Source: an uncultured Faecalicatena sp.
Lineage (GTDB): Bacteria; Bacillota; Clostridia; Lachnospirales; Lachnospiraceae
Length of the DNA stretch: 13,712 nucleotides
Assembly: GCA_902489075.1 (NCBI GenBank)
Contig: CABTYO010000044.1
Span: 1 to 13,712, forward strand
Reading direction: 5' to 3'
This document shows positions 6,571 to 13,679 of this stretch, piece by piece. Made by a program: the position numbers and the translations under genes. The notes beneath the pieces are model-generated. The model worked only from the letters and a program-made list of their open reading frames with translations, was not told the DNA's origin and did no database searches. Positions within the stretch are counted from its first letter, which is position 1, and the number at the start of each line of letters is the position of its first letter.

Positions 6571-7527
6571 TTAAGCTTCCAGCTGCAGCGCGATCTGCTC
6601 GGTCACATTATTGATCACATCATGGCTGGAACCTGTCATACTGAAGCCGGCAGCCCGCACATGCCCGCCGCCGCCAAAATACTTGGCAATGGCGCTGACA
6701 TCCACTTTTCCCTTGGAACGCAGGCTGACTTTAAACTGCCTGTTTTCCAGTTCATACATGAACATCGCCACTTCCACGCCCTTGGTCTGCCGAAGCTGGC
6801 TTACAATTCCCTCCAGGTCGCTTGCATCTGCCTCATAGAATTCCAGTTCCTTCTTGTCCACAACAGAGACGATACACTGCCTGTCCAGGACAAGAATACT
6901 CTCCAGCAGCGCTCTTCCCAGAATCTGGTTCTGCACATAAGTCTTCTCATAATAGGTCCGGTCGATGATGTCATTGCCGTCAATGCCTTTTCTCATCAGC
7001 TCGGCCGCTGCCTCCATCGTCTCCGGTGAAGTACAGGAATACTGGAATACACCCGTATCGTGGGCGATTCCCATGTACAGCGCCTCCGCCACCGGACGGC
7101 TGATCTTCTCCTTGTCAAGCAGTAAGAAAACCAGCTCTGACGTGGAGCTTGCATCCGGCACAATGTCATTGATATCCGCAAATGCTTCATTGCTCACATG
7201 GTGGTCAATACACAAGGTCTGCTTTGCCCCCTGAAACAATGGTGCGGAAAAACCAAGGCGCTTCTCATCACCGCAGTCCAGGCAGATAAACAGGTCATAC
7301 TGCTTATCCGCCGGAATCTGGTTTTTCACTTCCTCTGTCTTCTCAATGATCTGATAGACCTTTGGCACCTCCTCCAGATATACATCTGTCTGAAGATGCG
7401 GGTACTGCTCTTTCAGGTACATGTAAAGCCCCATACAGGAGCCGATACAGTCCCCGTCCGGGCGGATATGCCCGCCCAGGGCAACTGTCTGTTTCCCTTT
7501 GAGAATCTCAGATAACTGTAAATTCAT
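6571..7527 (-). CDS. nrnA: DHH-family nanoRNase / pAp phosphatase (NrnA type)
   Basis: Likely degrades 2- to 5-mer RNAs from their ends and dephosphorylates 3'-phosphoadenosine 5'-phosphate, finishing RNA turnover in the cytoplasm. Numbering from the upstream Met, the DHH domain shows GGHIRPDGD (21-29), LDCGD (86-90), the signature DHH (111-113) and GIAHDTG (156-162), all metal ligands. The DHHA1 domain ends with GGGGHVRAAGF (288-298). I chose the second ATG (7525-7527), giving 318 residues. GGAG at 7537-7540 is nine bases from it but touches the upstream in-frame ATG at 7536, where it could not serve as a ribosome binding site. The chosen start follows the rbfA stop by one base. DHH proteins of this type are sometimes labelled RecJ-like; the short two-domain form favours NrnA. 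Confidence 0.94.
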   Translation of the reverse strand: MNLQLSEILKGKQTVALGGHIRPDGDCIGSCMGLYMYLKEQYPHLQTDVYLEEVPKVYQIIEKTEEVKNQIPADKQYDLFICLDCGDEKRLGFSAPLFQGAKQTLCIDHHVSNEAFADINDIVPDASSTSELVFLLLDKEKISRPVAEALYMGIAHDTGVFQYSCTSPETMEAAAELMRKGIDGNDIIDRTYYEKTYVQNQILGRALLESILVLDRQCIVSVVDKKELEFYEADASDLEGIVSQLRQTKGVEVAMFMYELENRQFKVSLRSKGKVDVSAIAKYFGGGGHVRAAGFSMTGSSHDVINNVTEQIALQLEA

Positions 7528-7528
7528 T

Positions 7529-7900
7529 CTACTCATCTCCGTCTTTTAAATCTCTGGTCAGCTCGTCAATTTTTTTACTCATGTTGACTCCGTATTCAAT
7601 GGACTGGTCCATAATGAATTTGATCTCCGGAGTGTTCCTCATATTAATTGTTCTTGCCAGCTCGCGTCTGATATAGCCTTCCGCGCTCTGGAGACCTTTG
7701 ATCGTATCCTCCTGCGCCTTCTCATCGCCAAGCACACTGATATATGCCTTACAGGTTTTCAGGTCAGGAGCCACCTCTACAGCTACGACAGAGGTCATGG
7801 GAGCCACTCTCGGGTCCTTGATCCCTCCGCGCAGGATGTTGCTTAATTCACGCTGCACTTCTGTATTGATTCTTGTATTCTTGATACTGTTCTTTCTCAT
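7529..7900 (-). CDS. rbfA: 30S ribosome-binding factor A
   Basis: Cold-shock-type assembly factor that binds the 30S subunit near the 5' end of 16S rRNA and helps late maturation. The 123 residues form a single KH-like domain with the family features KDPRV (28-32), KTCKAYISVLGDE (48-60) and SAEGYIRREL followed by RTPEI-like RNTPEIKF (88-95). A GTG five codons upstream is in frame, but it overlaps the good AAGGAG at 7907-7912. That box is six bases from the ATG at 7898-7900, so the ATG is the real start. It follows infB by 38 bases, which hold a small ACCGC/GCGGT hairpin (7919-7937) without a usable U-tract. It ends one base before the nrnA start. Confidence 0.95.
   Translation of the reverse strand: MRKNSIKNTRINTEVQRELSNILRGGIKDPRVAPMTSVVAVEVAPDLKTCKAYISVLGDEKAQEDTIKGLQSAEGYIRRELARTINMRNTPEIKFIMDQSIEYGVNMSKKIDELTRDLKDGDE
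7537..7540 (-). promoter_or_regulatory. Ribosome binding site deciding the nrnA start
   Basis: GGAG on the minus strand, inside the last codons of rbfA. It is nine bases from the ATG at 7527 and zero bases from the ATG at 7536, so it favours the shorter protein and couples nrnA translation to rbfA. Confidence 0.7.
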
Positions 7901-7906
7901 TAAATG

Positions 7907-7912
7907 CTCCTT
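7907..7912 (-). promoter_or_regulatory. Ribosome binding site deciding the rbfA start
   Basis: AAGGAG on the minus strand, six bases before the ATG at 7900. It lies inside the codons that an upstream GTG start at 7915 would translate, which argues against that longer start. Confidence 0.85.
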
Positions 7913-7938
7913 CACATAACCGCTAAAAAGCTGCGGTC

Positions 7939-10900
7939 TTATTTTCTTTCAATTTCGACCATCTTGTAGGCTTCCACAAGGTCGCCTTCCTTGATGTCGT
8001 TATAATTCTCGAATACGAAACCACATTCATATCCGGCTCTTACTTCCTTCACGTCATCCTTGAAACGCTTCAGGGATGCAAGCGGTCCGTCAAACATGAC
8101 AACGCCGTCACGTGTCAGGCGGACAGAGCAGTTTCTCTCAAAGATACCATCCAGTACATAAGAACCTGCGATGGTTCCCACTCCGGATGCCTTGAAGGTC
8201 TGGCGTACTTCCGCATGGCCGAGTACCTTCTCCTCGAAGATCGGATCCAGCATACCCTTCATGGCTGCCTCCACATCCTCGATTGCATTGTAGATGACTC
8301 TGTAAAGTCTTAAGTCAACGCCTTCACGGTCTGCGATCTCTTTCGCTGTCGCATCCGGGCGTACGTTGAATCCGATGATGATCGCGTTGGATGCAGATGC
8401 CAGGATCACGTCTGATTCGTTGATCGCACCGACACCGCCGTGGATGATCTTGATAACAACCTCATCGTTGGACAGTTTCAGAAGGCTCTGCTTCAATGCC
8501 TCTACAGAACCCTGTACATCCGCTTTTACAACGATGTTGAGTTCTTTTAAGTTGCCTTCCTTGATCTGGGTAAACAGATCATCCAGTGACATCTTGGACT
8601 TCGTATCATCCAGCAGTTTGACCTTGTTCTGTGAGATAAAGGTCTCTGCAAAGCTTCTTGCTTCTTTTTCTGTATCGCATCCTACGAAAACTTCCCCTGC
8701 ATTCGGTACATCGTTGAGTCCCAGGATCTCTACCGGCTGTGACGGACCTGCTTCTTTGACTCTGCGTCCCTTGTCATCCATCATGGCTCTTACTTTACCA
8801 TGTGCGGAACCTGCTGCAATTGCATCTCCTACATGGAGAGTACCTTTCTGTACCAGTACAGTTGCCACGGAACCTTTTCCTTTATCCAGCTCGGCCTCGA
8901 TCACCAGACCTCTTGCACTGCGGTCCGCATTTGCCTTTAATTCCATCACTTCTGCTGTGAGAAGGATCATCTCCAGCAGATCTTTGATACCTTCTTTTGT
9001 ATGTGCGGATACAGGTACGAAAATAGTGCTTCCGCCCCAGTCCTCAGGAATCAGCTCATACTCTGCCAGTTCCTGTTTTACTCTGTCGATATTGGCACTT
9101 GGCTTATCGATCTTGTTGATTGCTACGATGATCTCGATTCCGGCAGCTTTTGCATGGTTGATTGCTTCCACTGTCTGCGGCATCACACCGTCATCTGCTG
9201 CAACCACGAGGATTGCGATATCTGTCGCATTGGCGCCACGCATACGCATCGCTGTAAATGCTTCATGTCCCGGTGTATCCAGGAAAGTGATCTTCTCACC
9301 GTTTGCCTCTACCACATAGGCACCGATGTGCTGTGTGATACCGCCGGCCTCACGTCCGATTACATTCGTATGGCGGATGGCATCCAGAAGGGAAGTCTTA
9401 CCGTGGTCAACGTGGCCCATAACACAGACTACAGGCGGACGTTTTACCATAGTGCTCTCGTCTTCCTCTTCCTCTTTGAGGAGCTCTTCGATCACATCAA
9501 CAACCGGTTCTCTCTCACAGAGAACATCAAATTCCATTGCGATCTCTTCTGCTGTCTCATAGTCGATCTCCTGGTTTACAGTCACGATCTTGCCCTGAAG
9601 GAACAGCTTCTTCACGATTGCGGAAGGAACCAGCTTCATCTTGTCGGCAAGCTCTTTGATTGTCAGCACTTCCGGGAGAATGATCTGTTTGATCTCTTCT
9701 ACCTTCTTCTCCACCGGCTTCGGCTGCGGCTTCTGAACCTCTGCAACAGGTTTCTGCTTTTTGCCTCTTTTGCCAAAATCATTCTCTTTATATTCTTTTT
9801 TCTTGTAATCCTTTTCTTTATCTTTTGCTTTATTTCTGGATGCTTTCTGCTGTTCTACTAATGGTGTTGGGATTGCATCTCTGTCATCTCTTCTGTTATC
9901 ACGGCGCTCACCCGGACGGGAAGACTGATTGCCTCCGCGCTGGTTATTGCCTGCATAACCGCCGCCCTGACGCTGGCCGTTACCCTGATAGCCGCCGCCC
10001 TGACGCTGACCATTTCCCTGGTAGCTTCCGCCACCCTGGCGCTGACCGTTACCCTGGTAGCTTCCACCGCCCTGGCGCTGACCGTTACCCTGGTAGCTTC
10101 CACCACCCTGGCGCTGACCATTTCCCTGATAGCTTCCGCCTCCCTGGCGCTGACCGTTACCCTGGTAGCTGCTTCCACCGCCCTGGCGCTGGCCGTTACC
10201 CTGGTAACCGCCGCCCTGACGCTGGCCATTTCCCTGATAGTTTCCACCACCCTGGCGCTGGCCGCTGCCCTGATAGCTTCCGCCGCCCTGGCGCTGGCCA
10301 TTGCTATTTCTGTTATTGTCATAGCTTCTTTCCTGACCGCCGCGGTTATTATTGTATCTCTGGCCGCCCTCTGAATTTCTCTGGTTCTGAGAATTGTATG
10401 GTCTCTGTCCTGAAGACTGAGTCGTTCTTGCCTCCTGGGAAGCTGCGGATGGTCTTGGTGTTCCCTGTGAAGCCGGATGCTGTGCAGATGCTCCCTGGGC
10501 ATTCTGAACCTGGCCCTGGGTATTCTGCCCTGCTGCGCTCTGTGGGCGTGGTGCCTGTGTATGCTCGGCTGCCGGCTGTCCTGCTGCGCTCTGCGGTCTC
10601 TGGGTGGTTCCTGCCGGACGGCTTCCCTGTGGACGCTGTCCCTGCGCACTTCCTGCCGGACGGCTTCCCTGCGGGCGCTGTCCCTGATGTCCGCTGCTCA
10701 TGCGGCCGCCGCTCTTGGAATTCTGCGGACGGAATACCTGTACGATATTTTTCTTCTTCGGTGCAGCATCCTCTGCCGGTTTCTCACCCTCTGCAGATTT
10801 CGCCTCCGCCGGTTTTGCTGCTGGTGCAGCACTTCCTTTGTGTCCCTTGCGGATATTATCCACCACCTCATCGGCTAAAGAACTCATATGGCTTTTCACC

Positions 10901-10989
10901 TCTACATTCTTCTTTACTAAAATATCCATCAGTTCTTTATTTTCCATCCCCAGCTCTTTAGCCAGTTCATGTACTCTCATTTTTGTCAT
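7939..10989 (-). CDS. infB: Translation initiation factor IF-2 with long repeat-rich N terminus
   Basis: GTPase that places initiator fMet-tRNA on the 30S subunit and promotes subunit joining. At 1016 residues it is longer than many IF-2 proteins. An IF2 N-terminal helical domain (about 4-50) is followed by a long, probably disordered Ala/Pro/Gln/Arg stretch. Residues 230-346 hold ten near-identical GNGQRQGGGSYQ-type units, then a charged Lys/Arg/Glu linker and a second IF2 N-terminal domain (about 438-490). The G domain shows GHVDHGKT (525-532), DTPGHE (571-576) and NKID (625-628). Domains II, III and the fMet-tRNA-binding C-terminal domain complete it. The first ATG has AAAGGAGGT seven bases upstream, favouring it over the Met three codons later. 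It starts 14 bases after ylxQ. Confidence 0.98.
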   Translation of the reverse strand: MTKMRVHELAKELGMENKELMDILVKKNVEVKSHMSSLADEVVDNIRKGHKGSAAPAAKPAEAKSAEGEKPAEDAAPKKKNIVQVFRPQNSKSGGRMSSGHQGQRPQGSRPAGSAQGQRPQGSRPAGTTQRPQSAAGQPAAEHTQAPRPQSAAGQNTQGQVQNAQGASAQHPASQGTPRPSAASQEARTTQSSGQRPYNSQNQRNSEGGQRYNNNRGGQERSYDNNRNSNGQRQGGGSYQGSGQRQGGGNYQGNGQRQGGGYQGNGQRQGGGSSYQGNGQRQGGGSYQGNGQRQGGGSYQGNGQRQGGGSYQGNGQRQGGGSYQGNGQRQGGGYQGNGQRQGGGYAGNNQRGGNQSSRPGERRDNRRDDRDAIPTPLVEQQKASRNKAKDKEKDYKKKEYKENDFGKRGKKQKPVAEVQKPQPKPVEKKVEEIKQIILPEVLTIKELADKMKLVPSAIVKKLFLQGKIVTVNQEIDYETAEEIAMEFDVLCEREPVVDVIEELLKEEEEDESTMVKRPPVVCVMGHVDHGKTSLLDAIRHTNVIGREAGGITQHIGAYVVEANGEKITFLDTPGHEAFTAMRMRGANATDIAILVVAADDGVMPQTVEAINHAKAAGIEIIVAINKIDKPSANIDRVKQELAEYELIPEDWGGSTIFVPVSAHTKEGIKDLLEMILLTAEVMELKANADRSARGLVIEAELDKGKGSVATVLVQKGTLHVGDAIAAGSAHGKVRAMMDDKGRRVKEAGPSQPVEILGLNDVPNAGEVFVGCDTEKEARSFAETFISQNKVKLLDDTKSKMSLDDLFTQIKEGNLKELNIVVKADVQGSVEALKQSLLKLSNDEVVIKIIHGGVGAINESDVILASASNAIIIGFNVRPDATAKEIADREGVDLRLYRVIYNAIEDVEAAMKGMLDPIFEEKVLGHAEVRQTFKASGVGTIAGSYVLDGIFERNCSVRLTRDGVVMFDGPLASLKRFKDDVKEVRAGYECGFVFENYNDIKEGDLVEAYKMVEIERK
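9952..10302. repeat. 36-bp in-frame tandem repeat inside infB
   Basis: Ten consecutive units of 33-39 bp encode QRQGGG-containing 11- to 13-residue repeats (unit type GNGQRQGGGSYQ; variants lack Ser, gain a Ser, or use GSG or NYQ). The units are highly similar in DNA, and all length differences are multiples of three, so the frame is kept. The region should be prone to copy-number change by slippage or recombination. Confidence 0.93.
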
Positions 10990-11003
10990 ATTAACTACCT
11001 CCT

Positions 11004-11327
11004 TTATGCAATTGTATTATCTTTCGTTTCTAAATGTTTTCGAATTCCCTTTGCAAATCCTTCGTCCAATATCGCCAGAGATGCACGGAATTCTTTTCCC
11101 ATTGCATGCCCTAAGGTATCTTTATCTCCGTAAAAATAAATTGGAACCTTATAAAATTCACACATATCGCGAAACTTCTTCTTTGTATTGTCTGATGCAT
11201 CGTCCGCGACGATCACCAGTGCGGCCCTTCCTGACTTGACTTCCTTCTCCGTCATGAATTCTCCGCTTACGGTCTTTCCCGCCTTTGTGGCAAGCCCGAC
11301 CAGAGACAACGCTTTACTTGGTATCAA
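11004..11327 (-). CDS. ylxQ: L7Ae/L30e-family RNA-binding protein YlxQ
   Basis: Small ribosomal L7Ae-like protein, expected to bind kink-turn RNA; its cellular task is not settled. The 107 residues cover the single domain: SLVGLATKAGKTVSGE (8-23) forms the start, KSGRAALVIVADDAS (31-45) the central strand and loop, and a C-terminal helix follows. The initiator appears to be TTG (11325-11327). A TGA lies in frame three codons upstream and no ATG occurs before residue 25. AAGGAG (11338-11343) sits ten bases away, inside rnpM. The start overlaps the end of rnpM by 14 bases, so coupling is likely. A close relative is found between ylxR and infB across Firmicutes. Confidence 0.93.
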   Translation of the reverse strand: MIPSKALSLVGLATKAGKTVSGEFMTEKEVKSGRAALVIVADDASDNTKKKFRDMCEFYKVPIYFYGDKDTLGHAMGKEFRASLAILDEGFAKGIRKHLETKDNTIA

Positions 11328-11589
11328 TCTCGTTCATCTCCTTTTCCAGACGCTCATACACTTCGGCAGGAATAGCCTGTTTAAAAGAACGTTCCAGGCC
11401 TTTGCTTTTTACCGCCTTTTGAAAACATTCCTTTGAACAGCACAGATAGGCACCGCGCCCGTTCTTCTTCCCGGTCGCATCCAATACAAATTCCTCTTCT
11501 GCTGTGCGTAAGACGCGTATCAGTTCCTTCTTCGGCTTCATCTCACCGCAGCCAACGCATTTACGCATCGGTATCTTTCTATTGTTCAA
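11314..11589 (-). CDS. rnpM: RNase P modulator RnpM (YlxR family)
   Basis: Small basic YlxR-family RNA-binding protein. In Bacillus subtilis the family member has been reported to bind the RNase P RNA and modulate its activity, and has also been described as a DNA-associated regulator. The 91 residues carry the family signature PMRKCVGCG (7-15) and GRGAYLC (44-50), with further Cys at 51 and 55. The start is read as TTG (11587-11589) with AGAGGTGG five bases upstream. The internal ATG at residue 8 has no good ribosome binding site and would remove conserved N-terminal residues. It lies 23 bases after nusA and overlaps ylxQ. Confidence 0.93.
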   Translation of the reverse strand: MNNRKIPMRKCVGCGEMKPKKELIRVLRTAEEEFVLDATGKKNGRGAYLCCSKECFQKAVKSKGLERSFKQAIPAEVYERLEKEMNEIDTK

Positions 11590-11612
11590 TCATTCCACCT
11601 CTTATATGGTTA

Positions 11613-12827
11613 TTATTCACCATCTGTCTCGATGAATTCAATCTCTTCGTAATCCTGGTCTTCCGGGCTCTCTGCCGGCGCTTCAATATCCTGAGGATAT
11701 TCTTCTTCATAACCGCTGTTGTACTCATCATCGGCATATCCGTCTTCCATCATTCCCATCTGCTCCATGTAGTCTTCCGGAAGATCCCCTGACTCGATGG
11801 CCTGTGTCTCACTCTTAATATCGATCTTGTATCCGGTCAGACGTGCTGCAAGCCTTGCATTCTGTCCTTCCTTACCGATTGCCAGGGATAACTGGTAATC
11901 CGGTACGATGACGCTTGCTGCCTTCTCATCCGGGTCAGCCATAACGGAAATAACCTTGGCCGGGCTGAGTGCGTTCTCGATCAGGAGGGCCGGGTTCTCA
12001 TCCCAGTTGATGATATCGATCTTCTCACCGCGCAGCTCATTGACAACCGCGTTGACTCTGGCACCATTCATTCCGACACATGCGCCCACCGGATCTACAT
12101 TCTCATCGTTGGACCAGACTGCCATCTTGGTACGGGAGCCTGCCTCACGTGCGATGCTCTTAATCTCGACAGTGCCGTCCTTCACCTCTGCGACCTCTGC
12201 CTCAAACAGACGCTTTACCAGTTCAGGATGCGTACGGGAAACAAGGATCTTCGGTCCCTTCGGTGTATTCTTTACTTCCACAACGTATAACTTGATACGC
12301 TCTGTCGGCTTGAATACTTCTCCCTTCACCTGCTCGTTCTCTGTCAGCATGGCATCTGCCCTGCCCAGGTTGATACTAATATTTCTTCCCACATAACGCT
12401 GAACAATACCTGTTACGATATCTTTCTCTTTTTCAAAATACTGATCGTATACGACTTTACGCTCTTCTTCTCTGATCTTCTGTAAGATCAGGTTCTTGGC
12501 ATTCTGTGTTGCAATACGTCCAAATGACTTGGATTCAATCGGAATCTGTGCCACATCACCGATCTGCAGTGCAGAATCAATCTTCTCCGCATCCTCCAGG
12601 CTGATCTCGATTGCCGGGTCAAACACTTCCTCAACAACCTCTTTCTCAGCATACACCGCATAGTCACATGTCTCACGGTCCATGATAACCTTGATGTTGT
12701 CTGATGTCCCGAAATGGTTCTTGCATGCGCTGATAAGAGAATTCTCGATGGCGTCCATCATCGTATCTTTACTGATGTTCTTTTCCTGTTCAAGAATAGT
12801 CAATGCTTCCAATAATTCTGTATTCAT
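11613..12827 (-). CDS. nusA: Transcription termination/antitermination protein NusA
   Basis: RNA-polymerase-binding elongation factor that controls pausing, intrinsic termination and rRNA antitermination. The 404 residues comprise an N-terminal RNAP-binding domain (1-130), an S1 domain (about 137-199) and two KH domains. KH1 (about 202-280) has EIKSIAREAGSRTK and GACVGMNGARV, where many relatives have a Pro-containing GxxG. KH2 (about 283-345) has AIGKEGQNARLAARLTG (316-332). The last 60 residues are a strongly acidic tail instead of the acidic repeats of Escherichia coli NusA. The ATG has AGGAGG (12836-12841) eight bases upstream and lies 17 bases after rimP. Since NusA acts on its own kind of leader, feedback on the rimP leader is possible but not shown. 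Confidence 0.98.
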   Translation of the reverse strand: MNTELLEALTILEQEKNISKDTMMDAIENSLISACKNHFGTSDNIKVIMDRETCDYAVYAEKEVVEEVFDPAIEISLEDAEKIDSALQIGDVAQIPIESKSFGRIATQNAKNLILQKIREEERKVVYDQYFEKEKDIVTGIVQRYVGRNISINLGRADAMLTENEQVKGEVFKPTERIKLYVVEVKNTPKGPKILVSRTHPELVKRLFEAEVAEVKDGTVEIKSIAREAGSRTKMAVWSNDENVDPVGACVGMNGARVNAVVNELRGEKIDIINWDENPALLIENALSPAKVISVMADPDEKAASVIVPDYQLSLAIGKEGQNARLAARLTGYKIDIKSETQAIESGDLPEDYMEQMGMMEDGYADDEYNSGYEEEYPQDIEAPAESPEDQDYEEIEFIETDGE

Positions 12828-12844
12828 TCTTATTTCCTCCTAAA

Positions 12845-13312
12845 TTAAAAATCCAAAGCTAAGCGGATAAGCGCAATCTCACTTTTGTCAAAGGTCTGAG
12901 CTGACCCATCTTCGTATTCTATCGTTACAGTATTCTTATCATAATCCTTTAAAATCCCTACAAATTCCTTCTGGCGGTCGATCGCCCGATATGTCCGGAT
13001 CTCCACTTCCTCACCGAGGCTCCGCTTGAAATCTTTCTCCTTCTTCAGCGGTCTGCCAAGTCCCGGGGAACTCACTTCGAAGATATAAGTATCTTCTATA
13101 TAATCCTTTTCATCCAGAATATCTGAAAACTTCCTGCTGACCACTTCGCAGTCATCCACGGTGATCCCGCCCGGCTTGTCGATATAAGCCCGCAGATACC
13201 ATGTTCCGGCCTCCTTCACATATTCTACATCCACCAGTTCGAAGCCGAACCCTGTCACGATCGGTTCCAAAAGCTCTTCTGTCTTAAGTTCATACTGTTC
13301 TTTTCTTGACAC
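12845..13312 (-). CDS. rimP: Ribosome maturation factor RimP
   Basis: Assists assembly of the 30S subunit, especially the head and central pseudoknot region. The 155 residues have the usual two-domain layout. The N-terminal alpha/beta domain (1-90) ends in the family motif FEVSSPGLGRPL (78-89), and the C-terminal SH3-like barrel (about 91-155) follows. The initiator is GTG (13310-13312), with AAGGGAG six bases upstream. No ATG lies nearby in frame. It is the first gene of the run, about 165 bases downstream of the predicted transcript start, behind a folded leader. Confidence 0.96.
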   Translation of the reverse strand: MSRKEQYELKTEELLEPIVTGFGFELVDVEYVKEAGTWYLRAYIDKPGGITVDDCEVVSRKFSDILDEKDYIEDTYIFEVSSPGLGRPLKKEKDFKRSLGEEVEIRTYRAIDRQKEFVGILKDYDKNTVTIEYEDGSAQTFDKSEIALIRLALDF

Positions 13313-13353
13313 GCTAAACTCCCTTTCTCTGCATTCGTTTTCTATACATGATC

Positions 13354-13475
13354 GTTAGAATAAGTCACCCGGATGCCATCTGTACCGATTGTAAATCCCA
13401 TCAAACCGCGATGAGACCCTTAGCAACAAAGAAGAGTGAACTTTCGTTCACTCTTCTGCCGGGTTCCTATGTAAC
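13354..13475 (-). promoter_or_regulatory. Structured RNA leader of the rimP-nusA-infB operon
   Basis: The 5' leader folds by hand into three helices. P1 is a long interrupted stem beginning at the predicted 5' end: 13472-13475 with 13354-13357 (GUUA/UAAC), 13466-13470 with 13360-13364 (AUAGG/CUUAU, one G-U) and 13459-13464 with 13367-13372 (ACCCGG/CCGGGU). P2 is a perfect 12-bp hairpin (13430-13457) capped by GAAA, a GNRA tetraloop on the transcribed strand. P3 pairs 13410-13419 with 13393-13402 around a 7-base loop (with G-U pairs), extended by 13426-13429 with 13389-13392 (UUGU/ACAA) across a 6-base bulge. About 16 bases (13373-13388) stay unpaired before P1 closes. I recognise no known riboswitch class. 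Folding is inferred from one sequence. Confidence 0.6.
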
Positions 13476-13482
13476 TGTGGTT

Positions 13483-13511
13483 AGTATAGCACCTTTTTCC
13501 AGTAAATGCAA
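13483..13511 (-). promoter_or_regulatory. Sigma-A-type promoter of the rimP operon
   Basis: On the minus strand TTGCAT (13506-13511) lies 17 bases from TATACT (13483-13488), which is preceded by TGC as an extended -10. An A/T-rich stretch (about 13523-13540) just upstream could act as an UP element. The predicted start near 13476 coincides with the first paired base of the leader structure. Confidence 0.75.
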
Positions 13512-13590
13512 GGGGCAAAGTTTATACTTTTTTAATTTGACTTTCCGGTATCTTTCCCTTAGACTTATTCTTACACAACACAGATGATGG

Positions 13591-13604
13591 TTCTATACAT
13601 AGAA
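13591..13604. repeat. Palindrome upstream of the rimP promoter
   Basis: Perfect 6-bp inverted repeat TTCTAT-AC-ATAGAA, about 80 bases upstream of the -35 box. It could be a regulator binding site; no regulator is identified. Confidence 0.35.
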
Positions 13605-13664
13605 ACTATCACCGGAAATTCTACACAAATACTCTGATATATTCTGATTGTTCTTTAGATCAGT

Positions 13665-13679
13665 TCCCTGATTCAGGGA
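13665..13679. repeat. GC-containing dyad near the window edge
   Basis: TCCCTGA-T-TCAGGGA is a perfect 7-bp inverted repeat with one central base. In RNA it gives a 6-bp stem with a 3-base loop. On the minus strand no U-tract follows; on the plus strand TGTTTT follows, so a weak terminator for a plus-strand transcript is conceivable. Confidence 0.35.

Noticed and set aside
7919..7937. ACCGC/GCGGT hairpin between infB and rbfA as a terminator
   Set aside because: Only 5 bp, with the T-run in the loop and no U-tract after it; probably incidental.
9825..10961. Long open frames on the plus strand (378 codons) and in another minus frame (9858-10649, 263 codons) across infB
   Set aside because: They are by-products of the in-frame 36-bp repeats and Gly/Gln/Arg-rich codons of infB. 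The translations are repetitive, resemble no known family and lack sensible ribosome binding sites.
13393..13419. ACCGCG in the plus strand of the rimP leader, suggesting a T-box
   Set aside because: The wider T-box consensus (GGGUGG before ACCGCG, specifier loop, terminator) is missing and no plus-strand gene follows. The element is transcribed in the other direction.
13430..13457. 12-bp hairpin in the rimP leader as an intrinsic terminator
   Set aside because: It follows the predicted start by under 30 bases and is followed only by CTTTGTTGC-like sequence, not a U-tract. Its GAAA loop and enclosure by P1 favour a structural helix.
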